Of a stretch of 5,966 nucleotides of DNA, positions 1 to 5,966 are shown one piece after another. The first letter of the stretch is position 1, and each line of letters opens with the position of its first letter. Source of the stretch: Gammaproteobacteria bacterium (GTDB taxonomy: Bacteria > Pseudomonadota > Gammaproteobacteria > Pseudomonadales > Azotimanducaceae_A). The position numbers and the translations under genes were made by a program. The stretch spans positions 1-5,966 of the forward strand of contig JAPOON010000265.1 in assembly GCA_026713405.1 (NCBI GenBank), read 5' to 3'. The notes beneath the pieces are model-generated. The model made no database searches. It was not told the origin of the DNA and worked only from the letters and a program-made list of their open reading frames with translations.

Positions 1-1
1 C

Positions 2-337
2 CAGGCCGACGGCGGCACGCGCACGGCGGCCATCACCGGCGCTGCCGTGGCGCTCCGGGATGCGCTGATCGAGATTGGCCGCGGGGCTGCGTTCCGGCAG
101 TTCGTGACATCGGTTTCGGTCGGCATGTGGCGGGGCGAGGCGGTGCTCGATCTCGATTACGCCGAGGACTCCACCGCGGAGACGGACATGAACGTGGTGC
201 GGCTCGCTTCGGGGGGCATCGTGGAGATTCAGGGCACGGCGGAAGGCGCGCCGTTCAGCGATGCGGACCTTGTCCGGCTTCTGGAGTTGTCCCGCAAGGG
301 CACTGCCGAGTTGCTGGCTATCCAGAAAAACGGATAG
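2..337 (+). CDS. rph: RNase PH, C-terminal part (5' end outside window)
   Basis: This is the phosphorolytic 3'-to-5' exoribonuclease that trims the 3' ends of tRNA precursors and other stable RNAs, releasing nucleoside diphosphates; the family forms a hexameric ring in the cytoplasm. The reading frame is open from the window edge and gives 111 residues, about the last half of a protein usually near 240 residues long. It opens at the phosphate-binding motif [14 protein letters not shown], whose Thr and Arg contact phosphate in the family. It continues with SVSVG, the acidic metal-site segment [16 protein letters not shown] and the strongly conserved EVQGTAEG-type segment (here [13 protein letters not shown]). 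The C-terminus is intact, unlike the frameshifted allele of E. coli K-12. The segment before SVSVG is about five residues shorter than in E. coli. The TAG stop lies 4 bases before pyrE, so the two are almost certainly one operon, as in E. coli. Confidence 0.96.
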   Translation, partial: QADGGTRTAAITGAAVALRDALIEIGRGAAFRQFVTSVSVGMWRGEAVLDLDYAEDSTAETDMNVVRLASGGIVEIQGTAEGAPFSDADLVRLLELSRKGTAELLAIQKNG

Positions 338-341
338 GCGG

Positions 342-1004
342 GTGACGGACTACTCGGACAAGCAGGCCTTCATCGAATTGATGGTCGAGCAGGAGGTGCT
401 GCGATTCGGGGAATTCGAGCTCAAGTCAGGCCGGCGCAGCCCGTATTTTTTCAATCTCGGCGCGATCAGCGACGGCGTGGCCCTCGCGGCCCTCGGTGAG
501 TTCTACGCTGAAGCCCTGGTCGCGAACGATCTCGAGTGTGATGTGCTCTTCGGGCCCGCCTACAAGGGCATACCGATAGCGGTTGCCGCCGGTGTGGCCC
601 TGGCGCGGCGGGGCGTCGACGTCGGGGTTGCGTTCGACCGCAAGGAAGCCAAGGACCACGGCGAAGGGGGGGTACTGGTCGGCGCGAGCCTCGCCAACCG
701 GCGCGTGGTGCTGGTGGACGATGTGGTCACGGACGGCGCCACGAAGGAGGAAGGAGCCCGGTTGATTGCCGCCCATGGCGGCAAACTGACGGGCCTGTTG
801 ATCGCTCTCGACCGCCAGGAGAAGCTGAATGCCGACGAGACGGCTTTCGCGGTGTTGCGGTCCAGGCTCGGCGTTCCGGTTTTGAGCATCGCGGCGCTGC
901 AAGACGTGATCGCCTGGCTCGACAGGTCTGCGGGGCAGGACGAGGAGCGCATCGATCTGGTCGCGTCGATCAAGGCCTATCGCCACCGGTACTGCGCACT
1001 TTAA
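342..1004 (+). CDS. pyrE: Orotate phosphoribosyltransferase
   Basis: The enzyme joins orotate to PRPP to give orotidine 5'-monophosphate, the fifth step of de novo pyrimidine synthesis; the family works as a cytoplasmic dimer. The 220-residue product compares with 213 in E. coli. Visible motifs are FGEFELKSGRRSPYFFN near residues 22-38, LFGPAYKGIP at 69-78, the catalytic flexible loop RKEAKDHGEGG at 100-110 (Lys104, His106), and the PRPP site VVLVDDVVTDGAT at 122-134. The last part is unusual: E. coli has TAGTA where this protein has TDGAT. The GTG at 342 is chosen because it gives an N-terminus matching E. coli in length and pattern (YSDKQAFIEL against YQRQFIEF). A GGA lies 7 bases upstream, inside the end of rph. 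The next in-frame ATG at residue 14 would delete the first conserved helix. Only 4 bases separate it from rph, suggesting translational coupling. Confidence 0.96.
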   Translation: MTDYSDKQAFIELMVEQEVLRFGEFELKSGRRSPYFFNLGAISDGVALAALGEFYAEALVANDLECDVLFGPAYKGIPIAVAAGVALARRGVDVGVAFDRKEAKDHGEGGVLVGASLANRRVVLVDDVVTDGATKEEGARLIAAHGGKLTGLLIALDRQEKLNADETAFAVLRSRLGVPVLSIAALQDVIAWLDRSAGQDEERIDLVASIKAYRHRYCAL

Positions 1005-1008
1005 GGGT

Positions 1009-1049
1009 AAAAAGCGCCTGCGACGGTGTTTCTGAGGCTGCGCAGGCTT
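1009..1049 (-). terminator. Probable rho-independent terminator of the coaBC-algC-argB operon
   Basis: Read on the minus strand, GCCTGCG (plus 1047-1041) pairs perfectly with CGCAGGC (plus 1022-1016) around an 18-base loop, followed by GC and a run of five T (plus 1013-1009). Pairing AAG with CTT across a 2-base bulge would extend the stem. It starts about 90 bases past the argB stop and ends 5 bases from the pyrE stop. The long loop makes it imperfect. Read on the plus strand the same stem is not followed by a T tract, so it is a poor terminator for pyrE. Confidence 0.45.
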
Positions 1050-1135
1050 GCGGACAGACTGACGACGAACCGGACGAGTTTACCGGCGCATGGAGCCCTT
1101 GCGCGTAGTTATCGATGCGTCAGACTTTTCTGCGT

Positions 1136-3421
<2,286 letters not shown>

Positions 3422-3424
3422 CTT

Positions 3425-4660
3425 TCAACTTGCCCTCGACTCCCGGTCCGCGCCCGCCAGCAGGGCGGCGAATATCTCGGCGATGTGGCGAATCAGCCCC
3501 TGCGCCAGGGACTGCTTGCTCTGGAAGGGCAGCGCCAGCTCGCCGTCCGCCCAGATGAGGGTGGCGGCATTGCTGTCGCTGTTGAAACCGATTCCCTTGC
3601 GCGATACGTCGTTGACGACGATGGCGTCGAGGTTCTTGCGGCGGCGCTTGTCGCGGGCGTGTTCGAGTACCTTCTGGGTCTCCGCGGCAAAACCGATCAC
3701 CACCGGCCGTTCCGGCAACGCTGCGATCGAGGCGATGATGTCCGGGTTCTCCTCGAACGCCAGCTCGAACCGCTCTCCGACCGACTCCTTCTTGATCTTC
3801 TGCCCGGTCGCCCTTGCCGGTCGGAAATCCGCTACCGCTGCGACGCCGATGAAGAGATGCTGCTTCGCGATGCGCTCGTGCACGGCTTCGTACATGTCCT
3901 GTGCGCTGGTTACGCCGATGACGTCGACTCCGGGCGGCGGCGGGAGTATGCAGGGGCCGGAGACCAGGGTGACCTCGGCGCCGGCGGCCGCTGCGGCGGC
4001 GGCCATGGCGTAACCCTGCTTGCCGGAACTGCGGTTCGTGATATGGCGCACGGGGTCGATGGCTTCCTCGGTGGGCCCGGCGGTGACCAGCACGCGCATA
4101 CCGTCCAGGCAGCGCGCCGCAAAGCTCTGGCGGATGACCTCGAACAGGTCTTCCGGCTCGACCATGCGCCCGGGCCCGGTTTCGCCGCAGGCCTGTTCCC
4201 CTTCCGCCGGACCGACCAGCACCCGGCCGTCGCGACCCAGGGTGTCGACGTTGCGTTGTGTGGCCGGAGCGCGCCACATGGCCTGATTCATGGCGGGCGC
4301 CAGGATGATCGGCGCCTCCGTTGCCAGGCATAGGGTCGAGAGCAGGTCGGGCGCGAGGCCCTGGGCCAGCGTCGCCATGAAATGTGCCGTAGCCGGCGCC
4401 ACCACCACCAGGTCGGCCCAGCGGGCCAGTTCGATGTGGCCCATGGCGGCCTCGGCTTCCTCGTCCCAGAGGTCGTCTCGCACGGGGCGGCCGGAGACGG
4501 CCTGCAGGGTGGTGGGCGTGACGAACTCCAGGGCGCCGCGGCTGGGCACGACCTGCACGTCTGCGCCCGCCTGGCGCAAGAGTCTTACAAGGATTGGGGT
4601 CTTATACGCGGCGATTCCGCCCGTGACCCCAAGCAGAATGTGCTTTCCGGAAATGTCCAT
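3425..4660 (-). CDS. coaBC: Bifunctional phosphopantothenoylcysteine decarboxylase / phosphopantothenate-cysteine ligase
   Basis: This fused enzyme (formerly Dfp) carries out two consecutive steps of coenzyme A synthesis: CTP-dependent joining of 4'-phosphopantothenate to cysteine, then FMN-dependent decarboxylation to 4'-phosphopantetheine. In the 411-residue product the N-terminal CoaC domain (about 1-185) has GVTGGIAAYK at 11-20, the active-site His75 in GHIELARWAD, the PAMN motif at 122-125 (Asn125) and ACGETGPGRM at 157-166 (Cys158). The CoaB domain (about 187-400) begins VLVTAGPTEE, then shows ITNRSSGKQG (Asn209), AAVADF (Asp278), the KIKK segment (Lys288) and GFAAET at 323-328. All catalytic residues known from E. 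coli have counterparts, and the start matches E. coli in length. It is the first gene of its operon, with algC starting 3 bases after its stop. In Pseudomonas and E. coli, dut follows coaBC; here it does not. No Shine-Dalgarno precedes the ATG. Confidence 0.97.
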   Translation of the reverse strand: MDISGKHILLGVTGGIAAYKTPILVRLLRQAGADVQVVPSRGALEFVTPTTLQAVSGRPVRDDLWDEEAEAAMGHIELARWADLVVVAPATAHFMATLAQGLAPDLLSTLCLATEAPIILAPAMNQAMWRAPATQRNVDTLGRDGRVLVGPAEGEQACGETGPGRMVEPEDLFEVIRQSFAARCLDGMRVLVTAGPTEEAIDPVRHITNRSSGKQGYAMAAAAAAAGAEVTLVSGPCILPPPPGVDVIGVTSAQDMYEAVHERIAKQHLFIGVAAVADFRPARATGQKIKKESVGERFELAFEENPDIIASIAALPERPVVIGFAAETQKVLEHARDKRRRKNLDAIVVNDVSRKGIGFNSDSNAATLIWADGELALPFQSKQSLAQGLIRHIAEIFAALLAGADRESRAS

Positions 4661-4666
4661 GGGTTC

Positions 4667-4695
4667 ATAGTAGCAGTAATGGGCGGTGACCCGAA
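4667..4695 (-). promoter_or_regulatory. Candidate coaBC promoter, -10-like box close to the start
   Basis: On the minus strand TACTAT (plus 4672-4667) matches four of six positions of the sigma-70 -10 consensus and ends 6 bases before the coaBC ATG. A weak TTCGGG sits 17 bases further upstream (plus 4695-4690). If used, transcription would begin at or next to the ATG and give a leaderless or nearly leaderless mRNA. That agrees with the absence of a purine-rich ribosome binding site before the ATG. The -35 match is poor, so this is tentative. Confidence 0.25.
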
Positions 4696-4757
4696 TATCC
4701 CGCAGGGCGCGGCGATAGCCAGCAATGGGGCGGCAAGCGCTGCATCCAAAGCGCGTT

Positions 4758-4814
4758 CAATCGGCGATTTCGAACTCGTCGCCATGGGGAAACAGTGCCG
4801 AATGACGCCGATTG
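4758..4814. repeat. 9-bp perfect inverted repeat ahead of radC
   Basis: CAATCGGCG (4758-4766) and CGCCGATTG (4806-4814) are exact reverse complements separated by 39 bases, in the divergent region between coaBC and radC. A further direct copy of the core CGGCGAT occurs at 4762-4768 and 4820-4826. The right arm overlaps the possible TTG start of radC and lies 18 bases before the preferred GTG. It could be an operator pair or a hairpin in the radC leader, but a chance match of this length in a GC-rich region is not very unlikely. No clear promoter for radC was recognised in this 172-base region. Confidence 0.35.
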
Positions 4815-4832
4815 GCCACCGGCGATGATGAA

Positions 4833-5516
4833 GTGAGCCGGAATTCCATCAGGGACTGGCCTCTCTCGGAGCGGCCACGCGAGCGATTGCTCGCAGCCGA
4901 ATCTGATCGGCTGAGCGATGCCGAATTGCTGGCGGTGCTGCTTCGTACGGGCACCCGCGACTACAGCGCGCTGGCCCTCGGGCACCGCCTGTTGTCGCAA
5001 TACGGGTCCATGCGCGCCGTGATCGATGCGCCGATCCGCACGCTGCTCGGCGACGAGGGGCTCGGGCCGACGAAGGTCGCGAGCCTGAAAGCCGTCTTGC
5101 CAATCACCGCACGGTACGCCGCCTGCGGGCTGATCCACGGGCGCGCGTTTGCTGGGTCGCAGGACGCCGTGCTCTTCCTCACCGCCGAATTCGGCGGGCT
5201 GGAGCGGGAAGTGTTCGCGTGCCTGTTTCTGGACACCCGGCACCGGCTGCTCCGGTTCGAGAAGCTGTTTCTCGGGTCGGTGGACCGGGCCAACGTCTAC
5301 CCGCGGGAGATCGTCAAGCGGGCGCTTTCCTGCAATGCGGCGGCCGTGATCTTCGCGCACAACCACCCGTCGGGGATCGCCGAACCGTCGGTGGCGGATA
5401 TCGAATTGACGGAGCGGTTGGTGAGTATCCTGAAGGAACTGGACGTGCGGGTGCTGGATCACCTGGTGGTCGGGGGGGAAAGGACGGTGTCGATGGCGGA
5501 GCGAGGGTTGGTGTGA
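4833..5516 (+). CDS. radC: RadC family JAMM-domain protein
   Basis: RadC proteins combine a helix-hairpin-helix region with a JAB1/MPN/Mov34 (JAMM) metalloprotease-like fold. They were long listed as DNA repair proteins, but the biochemical role is unsettled. With the GTG start the product has 227 residues, against about 222 in E. coli. It begins SIRDWPLSERPRERLL, the typical family opening, then LSDAELLAVLLRTGTR at 27-42, a helix-hairpin-helix-like GLGPTKVASLKAV at 76-88, VYPREIVKRAL at 155-165 and the zinc motif HNHPSG at 176-181 with Asp189. The His176, His178 and Asp189 spacing fits JAMM metal binding. It ends VLDHLVVGGERTVSMAERGLV, also family-typical. An in-frame TTG at 4812 would add seven residues. 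The GTG is preferred because it falls just before the conserved opening, but neither start has a good Shine-Dalgarno. It runs divergently from coaBC; queC follows after 134 bases. Confidence 0.93.
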   Translation: MSRNSIRDWPLSERPRERLLAAESDRLSDAELLAVLLRTGTRDYSALALGHRLLSQYGSMRAVIDAPIRTLLGDEGLGPTKVASLKAVLPITARYAACGLIHGRAFAGSQDAVLFLTAEFGGLEREVFACLFLDTRHRLLRFEKLFLGSVDRANVYPREIVKRALSCNAAAVIFAHNHPSGIAEPSVADIELTERLVSILKELDVRVLDHLVVGGERTVSMAERGLV

Positions 5517-5547
5517 CGCAGGACCGGGCGATGAGCTGTGCGTGCTG

Positions 5548-5564
5548 GTTTCCCGGCGGGGAAC
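5548..5564 (+). other. Compact hairpin downstream of radC
   Basis: GTTTCCC (5548-5554) pairs with GGGGAAC (5558-5564) over a three-base GGC loop: seven pairs including one G-T wobble, beginning 31 bases after the radC stop. No T tract follows on either strand, so it is not a standard intrinsic terminator. It could protect the radC 3' end, take part in factor-dependent termination, or form part of the queC leader. The remaining sequence up to the queC start shows no RNA gene or known riboswitch that I can recognise. Confidence 0.4.
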
Positions 5565-5650
5565 GGACCTTGATAAGATCGCGATTGCTCACTGAACTGG
5601 GTCAACCGGCAAGTTAGTTTCCGCCAGGCCGCACTGGAACCGCATTCCAA

Positions 5651-5966
5651 GTGATTGATCTTTCGCCTCACAAAGCGCTGGTACTGTTCTCCGGAGGTCA
5701 GGATTCCACGACCTGCCTGGCATGGGCACTGAATCGATATCGGGCCGTTTACACCATTGGCTTCGACTACGGGCAGCGTAATGCGGTCGAACTCGAATGC
5801 CGGGCCAGGATAAGGGAACGGCTCCCGTCCATCGGCGAGTGGAAAGGAACGCTCGAAGCCGATCGCCTGGTACCGCTGGATTTCCTCCCGGCACTGGGTG
5901 ATTCCGCCCTGACCTCCGACCCGCCGATCGACGTCGGCGAGTCAGGCCCGCCCACGACCTTCGCAC
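5651..5966 (+). CDS. queC: 7-cyano-7-deazaguanine synthase (preQ0 synthase), N-terminal part, cut by window end
   Basis: QueC converts 7-carboxy-7-deazaguanine to preQ0 with ATP and ammonia, a step towards queuosine in the tRNA wobble position. The 105 residues present are about half of a protein usually 220-240 long. They show the PP-loop ATP site VLFSGGQDSTTCLAW (SGGQDS at 14-19) and FDYGQR at 38-43, then ELECRARIRERL, SALTSD and a segment ending PPTTFA. The last resembles the usual PNTFVPGRN region, where the window stops. The zinc-binding cysteines of the C-terminus lie outside. The GTG at 5651 is the only plausible start: the frame is closed by a TAG at 5615, with no ATG in between. The only ribosome-site candidate is a weak GGAA about 11 bases upstream. 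The ELECRARI segment is unlike E. coli (AEIDVARELA) and looks closer to the longer QueC forms of other proteobacteria, as far as I can recall. Confidence 0.94.
   Translation, partial: MIDLSPHKALVLFSGGQDSTTCLAWALNRYRAVYTIGFDYGQRNAVELECRARIRERLPSIGEWKGTLEADRLVPLDFLPALGDSALTSDPPIDVGESGPPTTFA

Noticed and set aside
1086..1104. Small hairpin GCGCA/TGCGC after pyrE as a plus-strand terminator
   Set aside because: The stem has only five pairs and is followed by GTAGTTATC rather than a T tract.
4665..5462. A 265-codon open frame on the minus strand opposite radC
   Set aside because: It is antisense to a well-supported RadC, resembles no family I know and extends across the divergent promoter region; it is a GC-driven shadow.
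5570..5579. TTGATAAGAT as a full sigma-70 promoter for queC
   Set aside because: A -10-like TAAGAT is present, but the sequence 17 bases upstream is GC-rich (TCCCGG) and does not match a -35 box, so I do not list it as a promoter.
5589..5966. A minus-strand open frame opposite queC reaching the window end
   Set aside because: The opposite strand encodes unmistakable QueC motifs (SGGQDS, FDYGQR); the antisense product is Arg/Ser/Pro-rich with no domain.

Overview
The window is a stretch of ordinary chromosome from a GC-rich proteobacterium, most likely a gammaproteobacterium. Two things suggest this: the protein sequences resemble Pseudomonas and E. coli homologues, and the gene set overlaps the coaBC / algC / argB / pyrE / rph neighbourhood known from Pseudomonas and, in part, from E. 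coli. The genus cannot be named from the sequence alone. Almost all of the DNA is coding and every gene has a recognisable family. I see no mobile element, CRISPR array, tRNA, rRNA or phage gene.

Layout. Positions 1-1004 hold the 3' part of rph (RNase PH) followed after 4 bases by pyrE (orotate phosphoribosyltransferase), both on the plus strand. Positions 1005-1135 are a short convergent gap with a probable terminator for the minus-strand operon. Positions 1136-4660 carry a tight minus-strand operon transcribed in the order coaBC, algC (phosphomannomutase/phosphoglucomutase), argB (N-acetylglutamate kinase), with gaps of only 3 and 6 bases. Positions 4661-4832 are a divergent intergenic region that must hold the promoter of coaBC and probably that of radC. 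It contains a 9-bp inverted repeat next to the radC start. Plus-strand radC follows (about 4833-5516), then a 134-base leader with a compact hairpin, then the first 105 codons of queC, which is cut by the window end.

How the genes relate. These are core metabolic genes: pyrimidine synthesis (pyrE), stable-RNA 3' maturation (rph), coenzyme A synthesis (coaBC), sugar phosphates for LPS/exopolysaccharide (algC), arginine synthesis (argB) and queuosine precursor synthesis (queC). radC encodes a JAMM-fold protein of unsettled function. The minus-strand genes are probably co-transcribed and translationally coupled.

No novel system was found. The points most worth a second look are the absence of dut from a cluster where it normally sits between coaBC and algC, an unusual phosphate-binding loop in PyrE, the lack of room for an rph-pyrE attenuator, a coaBC start with no Shine-Dalgarno and a -10-like box almost against it, and the inverted repeat at the radC start.
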